A DNA stretch of 64,000 nt from Chrysogorgia sp. JL179-B06 (taxonomy: Eukaryota > Cnidaria > Anthozoa > Scleralcyonacea > Chrysogorgiidae), in NCBI GenBank assembly GCA_035772405.1, contig JAYKKM010000375.1, forward strand, positions 825,001-889,000, read 5' to 3'. The notes under the pieces are model-generated. The model worked only from the letters and a program-made list of their open reading frames with translations. It was not told the origin of the DNA and did no database searches. Positions 33,665 through 40,760 of this stretch are shown piece by piece. A program made the position numbers and the translations under genes. The stretch's first letter is position 1. Each line of letters begins with the position of its first letter.

Positions 33665-34750
33665 CTACAATTTTTCCATGTCACTCTCAGGTATCCAAGA
33701 GTTGTGCTTTGCGTCGTACCCAGCCCACTTGACCAAGACCATTTTCTTCTTTCTCTTCAAGACTTTCTCCACACGATACGTAGCGTCCTCCGTCTTCTCG
33801 ACGGCAGACATCTCCTCCTCGTAGAACTTCCCGATAACATCCTCCCCGCTCACGTCGCTGAGAACGTAAACATTTGGATCTCCACGAACCACCTTGCTCA
33901 CGGAAAAGATCTCCTCTGTGAAATTTGCCTCATATCCTTTTGTGAAAATACTCTTGTACTTGCTTATTCTCACCTTTTGTCCAAGTCTAAACTTTGGAAG
34001 AGGAAACTCACCAAAGTCGTGACCAAAGAGTGTCGTCCACACCTGACTCTCGTTATCCTTGGTCACATTCGCTGGTTTCATGAGAGTGCTACTATGTTTC
34101 GTGTTGTTGTAACCTTCAACGAGATCGTCCAGAACGTCTATCCACTTGTACGTCCCCTTGCTATAGAAGTATTTCCACATGCTCGTCTTCAAAGTCCTGT
34201 TGAACCTTTCCACCACAGCTGCCTTCTTGTCGGACTTTGTAGAGAAATACGTGACCCCATGCTCCTTCAACAGTCTCTTCACACCTACGTTGTAGAACTC
34301 GAGTCCGTCGTCAAACTGCGCGAGTTTGGGGTAGATCCCAAATCTCGTGTGGAACTGACGTAGCAACTTGTCCACGGCTTTGGTCATGTTTTTCGTGTCT
34401 TTGCGGTACACAGGGATAGCAAAGGCGTAGCGACTGAGAATCTCGACGCAGGTGAGAATCCAGTAGTAGCCGTTGTTCGTGTCCTTGAATTTTCCCATAT
34501 CAACAAGGTCGAGTTGGATTTGCTCACCAAGACCTGACACCCATGTTTTTCGAAACTTGTGTCGCCTCACGACTGGCTTGTACCGTGTGTAGGTATCTTG
34601 CGTCTCCAACCACTCCTTTACCGACTTTCTGCTCACTCTTAGTCCTTCCTCTAGCGCTTTTCGGTATAGTCTCTCCTTGCTCTGGTAACCAGTCACGGGA
34701 TTGTAGTACAAGTCCCTTAGACTTTGCTCCTTTTCAACATCGTTGTCCAT
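33665..34750 (-). CDS. INT: retroviral-type integrase with C-terminal chromodomain
   Basis: 361 residues. The catalytic core carries D81 (QLDLVDM), D147 (QFDDGLEF) and E181 (AVVERFNRTLK), giving a DD(33)E arrangement close to the classical DDE integrases. The usual T-D-x-G is replaced by F-D-D-G. The N-terminal 60 residues are helical without an obvious HHCC zinc finger. The last 40 residues (YRVEKVLKRKKKMVLVKWAGYD...SWIPESDME) form a chromodomain, which in related integrases steers insertion to marked chromatin. The start lies 17 nt inside the end of the penton-like gene upstream, preceded by TAATAAAAAGG. All residues needed for activity appear present, in line with the intact 6-bp duplication. 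Confidence 0.95.
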   Translation of the reverse strand: MDNDVEKEQSLRDLYYNPVTGYQSKERLYRKALEEGLRVSRKSVKEWLETQDTYTRYKPVVRRHKFRKTWVSGLGEQIQLDLVDMGKFKDTNNGYYWILTCVEILSRYAFAIPVYRKDTKNMTKAVDKLLRQFHTRFGIYPKLAQFDDGLEFYNVGVKRLLKEHGVTYFSTKSDKKAAVVERFNRTLKTSMWKYFYSKGTYKWIDVLDDLVEGYNNTKHSSTLMKPANVTKDNESQVWTTLFGHDFGEFPLPKFRLGQKVRISKYKSIFTKGYEANFTEEIFSVSKVVRGDPNVYVLSDVSGEDVIGKFYEEEMSAVEKTEDATYRVEKVLKRKKKMVLVKWAGYDAKHNSWIPESDMEKL

Positions 34751-35420
34751 CCTTTTTATTAGAGAGAATGTTTATATCCAGCAGAATGTCTCCCACCTTG
34801 TCTATTTCACTCACGTTCGTCTTGGTGTAAAAAGATAGGGTGTTGTACGTACCGCTTCGGATGGGAACACTTGACTCGACCGTTTGGAAATTTGTCACAC
34901 TTCCACTGAGTGTCGTCTCCGATGTGATGGGGAGAACAGCGATGACGCTACTCCGTTTCCCCGACACGTCAATGGTTTCGTCCACAAGAGTGTCGCAGTG
35001 GATCTCCACGAATCTTAGTCCGCGGTTGATGTCTATCCTGTTAGGACTAACCACCTTTGTTGCTCCCATTGTGGTGTTTGTCGGGAAACCTAGTAGCTCG
35101 CCAAACTTGTATAGCTTTGTAGGGCGGAGGGTCTTTAGTGTGCAGGTATGGTCGTGCACGTTGTGTGTGAGAGTTATTTTCACGTCTTCATCGTCCGCGA
35201 AGCGCGTCGCAAGGTCCTCAAAAGTCCAATATCCCTCAGGAATCGTGTGTTTTACACCGTTGAAGAGAATGTGGTCGTTGAGGTCTTTGACCACGTTCCT
35301 AAAGCCCCAAAACACGCTAGCCGTCTTTACAGTCAGGGATGAACCCCTTGGGAGAATCAAACTCCTGTTCAACGCGACTGTTTTCTTCCCGTTCTCGAGG
35401 AACACTGATAGCTTTACCAT
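34734..35420 (-). CDS. PX: penton/minor capsid protein candidate (single jelly-roll type)
   Basis: 228 residues, rich in beta strands. The pattern is N-terminal basic segment, then IPEGYWTFEDLATRF, a strand pair, LLGFP near the middle, an RFVEIHCDTLVDE strand, VIAVLPI and a final TKTNVSEIDKVGDILLDINI. This matches the layout of Polinton minor capsid (penton-base-like) proteins, which occupy the icosahedral vertices. It is the first gene of the left-going block. Its ATG (ATAAAATG) is separated by only 22 bp from the ATG of the opposite-strand 490-residue gene, so both must share one regulatory region. Confidence 0.75.
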   Translation of the reverse strand: MVKLSVFLENGKKTVALNRSLILPRGSSLTVKTASVFWGFRNVVKDLNDHILFNGVKHTIPEGYWTFEDLATRFADDEDVKITLTHNVHDHTCTLKTLRPTKLYKFGELLGFPTNTTMGATKVVSPNRIDINRGLRFVEIHCDTLVDETIDVSGKRSSVIAVLPITSETTLSGSVTNFQTVESSVPIRSGTYNTLSFYTKTNVSEIDKVGDILLDINILSNKKDGQRC

Positions 35421-35442
35421 TTTATTTAGAGATACAAATAAA
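35421..35442. promoter_or_regulatory. 22-bp divergent start region between two structural genes
   Basis: The only sequence between two opposed start codons. It reads TTTATTTAGAGATACAAATA then AA, so each gene has ATAAAATG at its start. Because the genes diverge, the AATAAA-like boxes cannot be poly(A) signals of a preceding gene. They most simply act as bidirectional promoter or initiation elements. Confidence 0.65.
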
Positions 35443-36915
35443 ATGACAACTCCAACAGAGTCCGCGATACGTGCGTATTATGGAAAGAACTACGACAAGG
35501 TGATGAAAAACATAAAGATCGCAGTCCAGAAGGCAAGGTCGGATCTTATGAAAAGGTACCCATACGCGACGATGGACAAATTCGAGTTTGACCCAGTTCA
35601 AACACAAGAAGGTGATGTAACGAGAGTGGACGTGTACTTTCGAAATAGTGACATAATCTCGACTGACATTACCAGCGACACGTTCAAGAATGACCAAAGT
35701 ATGTGGAAATGGCTACACAACAACGTGTCCTTCCCGAGGATATGGAACAGTGGTGGAACGGTGCAGAAACTTATCCACACGGAGCGAGCTGGGACTTCCG
35801 ACGTGACGTACCCACCGTACATTCTCAACTACCCGGTCAACAACTTCCTCATCTACGTCGACGACAAGAACTCCTTTTCGTCTAGTCTCCCCAAGATAGT
35901 GATAGACACGAAGAAGCGTTTCCAAGATGGTCCGGACGGGGACAATATAAACACGGTGTGGACTCTATCAAAAAGCTACTACCAAGCTATCGCCGCGATG
36001 TATATTGCTACGTACCGGTCGGGAGTCTCGTTGCAAAACCTCACACCAAACCCGGACATCCCAAAGCAGATTACAAGTCTCATGAGATTCCACGTGTACT
36101 TTACCATGAGGAGGGTCATGTTTCGTCTTGATAAGAGCAGCGTAGACATTGCCAATATTCTCAGATTATACGTACCGGACTGGAGGGTGTTAAGAAACAA
36201 TCTTGCTCTGAGTGGACCTTGGGTTAACGACATCAAAGATATCCAAGGAGATTACAAACGCTACTGCTCTCGAGTGAGTAATGGGATCACAGAGCTAGGT
36301 CAGGAACTTCTTAACCAGTCGATAGAAGTCTATGTCTATGCCCTGTTGGGTGCGCAAGCAAAGGCGAAACAGTCGATCGTAGGTGGTCGTGCAAGTGCTC
36401 GCGAAGTCCAACAAGTTTTTAGGAACATCGTGGAGGATGCAGTCGTCCAGTATTCACCGAGCGTGTGGATTAATCTTATGAACAAAGCCATCAAGGACAC
36501 GAACGTCAAGTTGGACATGGCAGTCACACCGAACACGTGGTTGATACCGCGGAGCATGGTCTTGTTGAAAACACCTATTCCAGGGTACAACAACCTACTC
36601 AGAGAGTCGACAGAGACGAACATGAAATTTGGGTACAATAGTGGGCTCAACTTCTCCAAGCCTAAGGATGTGGTGAAAACTCACTCTAGTGGTGGAGAAC
36701 ACCTTGAGGTATTACCTGACGCAAAGGTCAAAGCAAAGGGTAAAGCAAAAGATAACGTGAAAGAGACAACGACTCCTCCGAACACACCCACGACTCCGTC
36801 TCCTCCGAACACACCCACGACTCCGTCTCCTTTGGCCTCGTCGTCTTTGACGTCTACAACTAGTTTGGTGCTAGAGATGTTGGTAGGAGTGCTAGTGAGC
36901 AAATTTCTCCTTTAG
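35443..36915 (+). CDS. hypothetical 490-residue Polinton protein, probable structural
   Basis: The frame is open far upstream to 34840, but that part is only the mirror of the penton-like gene. ATG 35443, with ATAAAATG context, is the credible start. The 490-residue product is mostly helical and polar, with no cysteine clusters or enzymatic motif, so I cannot assign a family. Notable parts are a KVKAKGKAKDNVKE basic stretch, two copies of PPNTPTTPSP (DNA repeat near 36774-36830), and a hydrophobic C-terminus (LVLEMLVGVLVSKFLL). The Pro/Thr repeat ahead of a membrane-like tail resembles a stalk. It leads the right-going block, followed after 7 nt by a 42-codon gene. Confidence 0.8.
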   Translation: MTTPTESAIRAYYGKNYDKVMKNIKIAVQKARSDLMKRYPYATMDKFEFDPVQTQEGDVTRVDVYFRNSDIISTDITSDTFKNDQSMWKWLHNNVSFPRIWNSGGTVQKLIHTERAGTSDVTYPPYILNYPVNNFLIYVDDKNSFSSSLPKIVIDTKKRFQDGPDGDNINTVWTLSKSYYQAIAAMYIATYRSGVSLQNLTPNPDIPKQITSLMRFHVYFTMRRVMFRLDKSSVDIANILRLYVPDWRVLRNNLALSGPWVNDIKDIQGDYKRYCSRVSNGITELGQELLNQSIEVYVYALLGAQAKAKQSIVGGRASAREVQQVFRNIVEDAVVQYSPSVWINLMNKAIKDTNVKLDMAVTPNTWLIPRSMVLLKTPIPGYNNLLRESTETNMKFGYNSGLNFSKPKDVVKTHSSGGEHLEVLPDAKVKAKGKAKDNVKETTTPPNTPTTPSPPNTPTTPSPLASSSLTSTTSLVLEMLVGVLVSKFLL

Positions 36916-36922
36916 AGAAAGG

Positions 36923-37051
36923 ATGATGATGACGATAGTTTTTGTGAGTGAGCTCGTGAACTACTACTTCCCAGTCGAAAAACCAACTCTGGAGGAGGAG
37001 TGGGAAAGGGTTCTCAACCTGATCGATTCCACGTATAGAAAATGGCGGTAG
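36923..37051 (+). CDS. small acidic protein, 42 codons
   Basis: Starts with three consecutive ATG codons (36923-36931). Encodes MMMTIVFVSELVNYYFPVEK followed by an acidic helix (LEEEWERVLNLID). It fills the space between the 490-residue gene and the LamG-like gene exactly, with gaps of 7 and 6 nt, the same spacing as other genes of the element. No family is recognised. Confidence 0.55.
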   Translation: MMMTIVFVSELVNYYFPVEKPTLEEEWERVLNLIDSTYRKWR

Positions 37052-37057
37052 TAATAA

Positions 37058-37804
37058 ATGAGCTTGTATCTTGGACATGACGAACCAAAAAGAGAGAAAG
37101 ACGAACGACTTCCTTACGAGACCGTTTTTAATGTGAACGTTAAAAACGCAAAGGTTACCTATCATAACGCTTCAGGAGGAAGCAACAAAGTGGAGCAAAT
37201 AGAAGACGGGACTTCCCGCTTCCACCAAAACACATTCCTCAAAAGTCCCACTGTAGATGTCGACGGTGACTCTGTGAGAAATCTTGATTCTAAAAACAGA
37301 ATGGTCTTTGACTGTCCATCACTCATGCACGCCAATGTTTCTATATTTCTGGTTTTCAAGTTGTTGGCTACCCCGTCGTCCGGTAGATACGAATACGTTA
37401 TTGGTAATGACAATGGGAGTTTTGACAAATTTATAGGTTACAAAATAGGGCTTACTAATCGACTATCGTACGGTGGGGGATGGCCTGCAAAGGAATACAA
37501 TTGTACACTACCGCCTGGTCTTGTAGGGACTGACAAACATCTCGTATCTTGTCATTGGTTGATGAAAGGTAGTCATGTGAGATGCAACGACACGGTATTG
37601 TTTCGCTCAGCCTTTAACGCGAACACTAAGAGTACTGGCGCTCCTTTTGGGTCCATATTCTTCAACGAACGTTTCGCGAGTAGGGAAACAGCGAGAAGTA
37701 TAACAGGTGAGATCTACGGTTTGAAAGTTGTGAAAGGTTTCTTGGAGGCGGACGACATCTCAAGGATCAACAAGAGCATGATGCTGGAGTACGACATTGC
37801 TTAA
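37058..37804 (+). CDS. LamG/concanavalin-like fold protein, candidate attachment protein
   Basis: 248 residues, rich in beta strands. The pattern includes FLVFKLLATPSSGRYEYVIG, a central GLTNRLSYGGG, LVSCHWLMKGSHVRCNDTVLF, then the ending TGEIYGLKVVKGFLEADDIS with a following helix. G-E-I-x-x-L-x-V-x-x...L-x-x-x-x-I before a terminal helix is the usual close of LamG/concanavalin-type lectin domains. In virus-like elements such a fold often mediates glycan or receptor binding. TAATAA directly precedes the ATG. It is not seen as a standard Polinton core gene, so it may be an acquired fibre-like function; that role is inferred. Confidence 0.6.
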   Translation: MSLYLGHDEPKREKDERLPYETVFNVNVKNAKVTYHNASGGSNKVEQIEDGTSRFHQNTFLKSPTVDVDGDSVRNLDSKNRMVFDCPSLMHANVSIFLVFKLLATPSSGRYEYVIGNDNGSFDKFIGYKIGLTNRLSYGGGWPAKEYNCTLPPGLVGTDKHLVSCHWLMKGSHVRCNDTVLFRSAFNANTKSTGAPFGSIFFNERFASRETARSITGEIYGLKVVKGFLEADDISRINKSMMLEYDIA

Positions 37805-37827
37805 AAAAGAGTTTAGAAGAAAAGGAG

Positions 37828-38034
37828 ATGATAGACACACGTCCTCGGGTCAAAAAGGCAATGGCCGATGGTTGGAAGAGATACTTGAAGGGTTTGCGAA
37901 AAAAGGTCGAGCGGCTCAAAGACGAAATTGAAAATGGCTTAAGGAATTGTGATGGGGTAGAAAGAGATGACCGAGAACACACGGCTAACACCCGCAAAGG
38001 GTTACAACCCAAAAGAACACATGATCTTTTCTGA
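37828..38034 (+). CDS. small basic coiled-coil protein, 68 codons
   Basis: Encodes MIDTRPRVKKAMADGWKRYL then a Lys/Glu helix (LRKKVERLKDEIENGL). The gene overlaps the next one by 68 nt in a different frame. The first 45 codons look like a genuine helical protein, while the tail in the overlap may be constrained by the partner. The upstream context is purine-rich (GAAAAGGAG) rather than the TAAA box. No family is recognised. Confidence 0.5.
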   Translation: MIDTRPRVKKAMADGWKRYLKGLRKKVERLKDEIENGLRNCDGVERDDREHTANTRKGLQPKRTHDLF

Positions 38035-38929
38035 CCCTGTTTCGGGAGAGATTCCAGACAGCAAACCAAAGATCGAGTTCAAGAGAATCAACATTTCCAC
38101 TCGCAATGAGGACGGGACGGAGGGTGAACTCATCATCCCCACTGAGCGCCTGTACTCGTTTGGAGTTTCAGAAAACACTAGTCAAGAGACTGGCAAGGTC
38201 ACTGGTTTCACCTTTCCCCTGTGTTTGTGGAACCGCGACGGGGTAACAAAGGAGGAGGAGACTTGGATCAACACGTTTGACGCCATCGTCGACAATTGCA
38301 TTGACCACTTGGTTGAAAACCGCGAAGAGATCGACAGATTCGAGCTGGAGCACAACGATCTTACCAAGTCCAAGGGTGGGCTAAACCCTCTCTACTGGAA
38401 GACAGAGAAGATCGAGGACAAGAAGACTGGCAAGACCGTTCTTCGAAGGGTCCCCGGTCGTGGTCCGACGCTATACGCGAAACTTATCTACCACAAAAAG
38501 CAAGACAAGTTCCTCACACAGTTCTTTGACCTTGACGACAAACCGGTGGAGGCTCAGTCACTAATGGGAAAACACTGCTGGGCAAGCGGAGCAGTGAAGA
38601 TCGAGTCCATCTTCATCGGTGCTCGAATCTCCTTGCAAGTCAAGTTGTACGAGGCAGTCGTGGAGCCAAGCAATTCAGGGATGAAACGTCTCTTGGCCCG
38701 CCGAAAGCCAGAGCCCGAGGTGGTCGAGTCAAAGTGTGAAACAGCCACCGCTGTAATGGAGGAGGAAGAAGAAATTCTCTCAGAGTCAGAGTCAGATGGT
38801 GAATATCCCATCGAGTCAGAGGACGAGACGCCAAATCCTCTCAAGCGAACAAAAAGTGAAGAAAAACAGTGGTGGTTGGAAAGAGCTGCGCGAGCCAAAC
38901 CAGGTGAGGCGTACGACACAGTCTATTGA
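37967..38929 (+). CDS. putative OB-fold ssDNA-binding protein
   Basis: 320 residues. The first 215 contain FTFPLCLWNRDGVTKEEETW, a helix (FDAIVDNCIDHLVEN), NPLYWK, GPTLYAKLIYHKKQDKFLT and a closing strand AVKIESIFIGARISLQVKLYEA. This order resembles the single-stranded-DNA-binding family known from large DNA viruses (DUF2738, related to ASFV CP312R). The last 90 residues are acidic and Ser/Glu-rich, ending KQWWLERAARAKPGEAYDTV, a typical protein-docking tail of SSBs. It would cover displaced strands in protein-primed replication. It is the last gene of its block, with a perfect hairpin 14 nt after the stop. Confidence 0.55.
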   Translation: MTENTRLTPAKGYNPKEHMIFSDPVSGEIPDSKPKIEFKRINISTRNEDGTEGELIIPTERLYSFGVSENTSQETGKVTGFTFPLCLWNRDGVTKEEETWINTFDAIVDNCIDHLVENREEIDRFELEHNDLTKSKGGLNPLYWKTEKIEDKKTGKTVLRRVPGRGPTLYAKLIYHKKQDKFLTQFFDLDDKPVEAQSLMGKHCWASGAVKIESIFIGARISLQVKLYEAVVEPSNSGMKRLLARRKPEPEVVESKCETATAVMEEEEEILSESESDGEYPIESEDETPNPLKRTKSEEKQWWLERAARAKPGEAYDTVY

Positions 38930-38943
38930 GGTTACAAAGTATT

Positions 38944-38969
38944 GTTTTATAGTCGAGTGACTATAAAAC
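38944..38969. terminator. perfect hairpin between convergent genes
   Basis: GTTTTATAGTC and GACTATAAAAC form a perfect 11-bp stem around GAGT. It lies in the only convergent gap of the element (38930-38986), so it could end transcripts from both sides. The form recalls the hairpin-associated polyadenylation described for mimivirus-group viruses. Confidence 0.7.
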
Positions 38970-38986
38970 GAAACACGTCAAACGAC

Positions 38987-39211
38987 TTACTTGAAAGGAT
39001 CGTCTGGGATTAGTTTCTTCTGTTGTGCGTACTTTACAGCGATCGTTCCAGCACTGATTGCGACTGCAAGTTTCAATGTTCCCACGAGCGTAGTTGGCGT
39101 ACTGAGAGACTCTCCAAAAACTTTCCTCGACACCATACTAATTCCAACTCCTACGGCGGTGTAGAGCAGAGTGTCGTACACCTCGTTCATGATTTCTTTT
39201 CGATCTGTCAT
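38987..39211 (-). CDS. small two-TM Polinton membrane protein
   Basis: 74 residues. Segments YTAVGVGISMVS and LVGTLKLAVAISAGTIAVKY are hydrophobic, separated by a polar turn, with a short N-terminal helix and the ending KKLIPDDPFK. Small proteins of this shape are common in Polintons, and I believe it belongs to a conserved family without a published function. The start has TAATAAAAGG upstream. It follows the 113-residue gene by 28 nt. Confidence 0.7.
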   Translation of the reverse strand: MTDRKEIMNEVYDTLLYTAVGVGISMVSRKVFGESLSTPTTLVGTLKLAVAISAGTIAVKYAQQKKLIPDDPFK

Positions 39212-39239
39212 CCTTTTATTATAGTTCTAAAAGTTTTTT

Positions 39240-39581
39240 CTAGTCAAAAGACTCGAGGTCGGAACAATCGTTGGCCTGGTCTGAACATGACGGAGTCACC
39301 GACGGAGCGTTGACCTCCTGGCGAAGCGAAGGTCCTTGGTCCTCGTCACGTTTGTAGTACAAGTATAACCCTCCAGCGACACCAATCGCTCCAACAACGT
39401 ACCCAAGCTGACCAACAAGTTGGTAGCTCTGGTCGGAACCGAGCTCCTCAATTTTCTCAAGTCTTTCTTGAGCTTTCTTCGCTTTCGCAGCTTTGCTAAT
39501 CGCAGCGAGTCTCTTTCCTCCCTCAACCTTCTTTGGATTCTTAGGTTTTTGAGTTGTGATAGTTTCCACTGCTTCACTCAT
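39240..39581 (-). CDS. small Polinton protein, basic coiled coil plus one TM
   Basis: 113 residues. A Lys-rich coiled-coil stretch (KVEGGKRLAAISKAAKAKKA to about residue 45) is followed by one hydrophobic helix (YVVGAIGVAGGLYLYY, about 61-76) and a polar, acidic tail. The basic domain could touch DNA or RNA while the helix anchors it in a membrane. ATAAAGAT precedes the ATG. It opens a short left-going unit, divergent from 39796. Confidence 0.7.
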   Translation of the reverse strand: MSEAVETITTQKPKNPKKVEGGKRLAAISKAAKAKKAQERLEKIEELGSDQSYQLVGQLGYVVGAIGVAGGLYLYYKRDEDQGPSLRQEVNAPSVTPSCSDQANDCSDLESFD

Positions 39582-39795
39582 ATCTTTATCTATGTCTCAA
39601 AGATTTGTTTGGGTTTGCTTAAGATTTGCTCAAAAGTTGCTCAAACCTACTCGCAAGCAAAACCAATTTGCTCAAGATTTGCTCAAAAGTTGCTCAAGTT
39701 GCTTCGCAAGCAAAACTCAACAACTTTTGAGCAAAACCAATTTGCTCAATATTTACTCAAAAGTTGCTCAAAACTTGAGACAGTAAGATAAAGAG
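39582..39795. promoter_or_regulatory. divergent intergenic region with TTGCTCAA repeats
   Basis: 214 bp between opposed start codons. It contains seven exact TTGCTCAA boxes in one orientation, several degenerate ones, inverted TTGAGCAA copies, and a cruciform-capable palindrome at 39681-39732 (GCTCAAAAGTTG ... CAACTTTTGAGC). It is the longest non-coding stretch inside the element. It is a candidate regulatory hub, protein-binding array or replication/packaging site; function is inferred from position and repeats. Confidence 0.65.
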
Positions 39796-40215
39796 ATGAC
39801 ATCTATGATGGCAGGAGGACTTTTCAATGCACTTGCGTTCGCAGGTGCGGGATTCCTTTTCAAACACATTGAGGGAAACAAGTATGGAGAAGAGATTAGT
39901 CGTCACAACCTCGCGATGGAGAAACTCACGCGAGATAGGGAATTGTGGAACGAGGAAGAAGTAGCTCGCAGAGACAAAGTCTCGCGACTACGTCTCGCCT
40001 TATCGGACGCAAACCACAGCATCAACGACACGAACGCGGCTCTCGACGCGCTTTCTGCTACGCTTCGCAAGACTGCAAAGTTTCAAAAGAGACCAGAGTT
40101 GAATGACTACTATACACCATCACCGGAGATGCAAGAGTACTTGTCGGTGACAGAAGGAGCAATGTTCGTTGGCGTTGGGTGGGCTGGATATAAAGTTATG
40201 TCAATTATGATCTAA
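39796..40215 (+). CDS. small Polinton structural-type protein with coiled coil
   Basis: 139 residues. A hydrophobic N-terminal segment (GGLFNALAFAGAGFLF) precedes EISRHNLAMEKLTRDRELWN, a long charged helix with heptad character (to about residue 95), a P-x-L-x-D-Y-Y-x-P-S-x-E-M linker and a C-terminal Gly-rich hydrophobic stretch. The organisation is that of a membrane- or shell-associated virion protein; the family name is unknown to me. ATAAAGAG lies before the ATG. Confidence 0.7.
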   Translation: MTSMMAGGLFNALAFAGAGFLFKHIEGNKYGEEISRHNLAMEKLTRDRELWNEEEVARRDKVSRLRLALSDANHSINDTNAALDALSATLRKTAKFQKRPELNDYYTPSPEMQEYLSVTEGAMFVGVGWAGYKVMSIMI

Positions 40216-40240
40216 GGATAACAAACGCAACAACGAAAAC

Positions 40241-40597
40241 ATGTCACTCACGAAAGCAAGTACCAACTATCTAACTACCAGGGAGCTGAAAGTCATCGTG
40301 AGAGAGCGAGGTGTTAGGCTAAAGCAAAAGGCAAAACATTGTGAGATTCTTGCTGCGTTGGGGATGGAACCTATCAACATCCCAAAGAGATACGACAATT
40401 GTAAGAGAAGGAAACTCGCCCAGGTTGTGGTCAAGACAAACATGACCACTGGAGAGGAGACAAAGTTTGGGAGTATCACCGCGCTAGCAAAAAGTTTGAG
40501 TCTCTTCCCAGGGTCTATTACCTATCGGATAAGAACAGGGAAAAGTCTAATCGTTGATCACGTTTCATACACGTTTCGCAAAGAACTGCGCATTTGA
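40241..40597 (+). CDS. small DNA-binding protein: SAP-like plus NUMOD-like domains
   Basis: 118 residues. Residues about 10-43 (YLTTRELKVIVRERGVRLKQ ... LAALG) look like a SAP helix-extended loop-helix DNA-binding motif. Residues about 65-115 (TGEETKFGSITALAKSLSLF ... ITYRIRTGKSL) resemble the NUMOD1/IENR1-type helix-turn-helix found beside homing endonucleases, but no nuclease domain is attached. It immediately precedes the polymerase gene, so a role in replication or in regulating the polymerase operon is likely. The upstream sequence lacks the TAAA box. Confidence 0.6.
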   Translation: MSLTKASTNYLTTRELKVIVRERGVRLKQKAKHCEILAALGMEPINIPKRYDNCKRRKLAQVVVKTNMTTGEETKFGSITALAKSLSLFPGSITYRIRTGKSLIVDHVSYTFRKELRI

Positions 40598-40650
40598 TTT
40601 TCCGACCAAAAATCATATGAGATTTAAAGACGTAAACGACTCTCACAAGA

Positions 40651-40752
40651 ATGAACAGTTTTAGAGCTAAACTTAGCAAATGGACCAACTGGTTTGTTGA
40701 TCATACACCAGAGTCGATAAAAAAGGGGTTACCTCTGCCTTCACTTCTCTAA
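40651..40752 (+). CDS. 33-codon ORF at the start of the polymerase gene (probable 5' end of POLB, out of frame)
   Basis: ATG 40651 opens a frame ending at TAA 40750-40752. It encodes a Trp-rich, basic helical leader (MNSFRAKLSKWTNWFVDH...). The polymerase frame below stays open upstream of its first listed codon to 40701 but has no ATG, so this ORF most likely supplies the true start. The two frames meet at A-AAA-AAG (40719-40725), where a -1 slip would enter the polymerase frame; a one-base deletion in the A run gives the same picture. The sequence alone cannot choose between them. Confidence 0.65.
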   Translation: MNSFRAKLSKWTNWFVDHTPESIKKGLPLPSLL

Positions 40753-40760
40753 GAGAGAGG

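Noticed and set aside
33572..34363. Long plus-strand frame opposite the integrase gene
   Set aside because: Antisense shadow; the integrase reading explains all conservation.
34840..35442. N-terminal 201 codons of the long plus-strand frame ending at 36915
   Set aside because: They mirror the penton-like gene on the opposite strand; the credible ATG is 35443.
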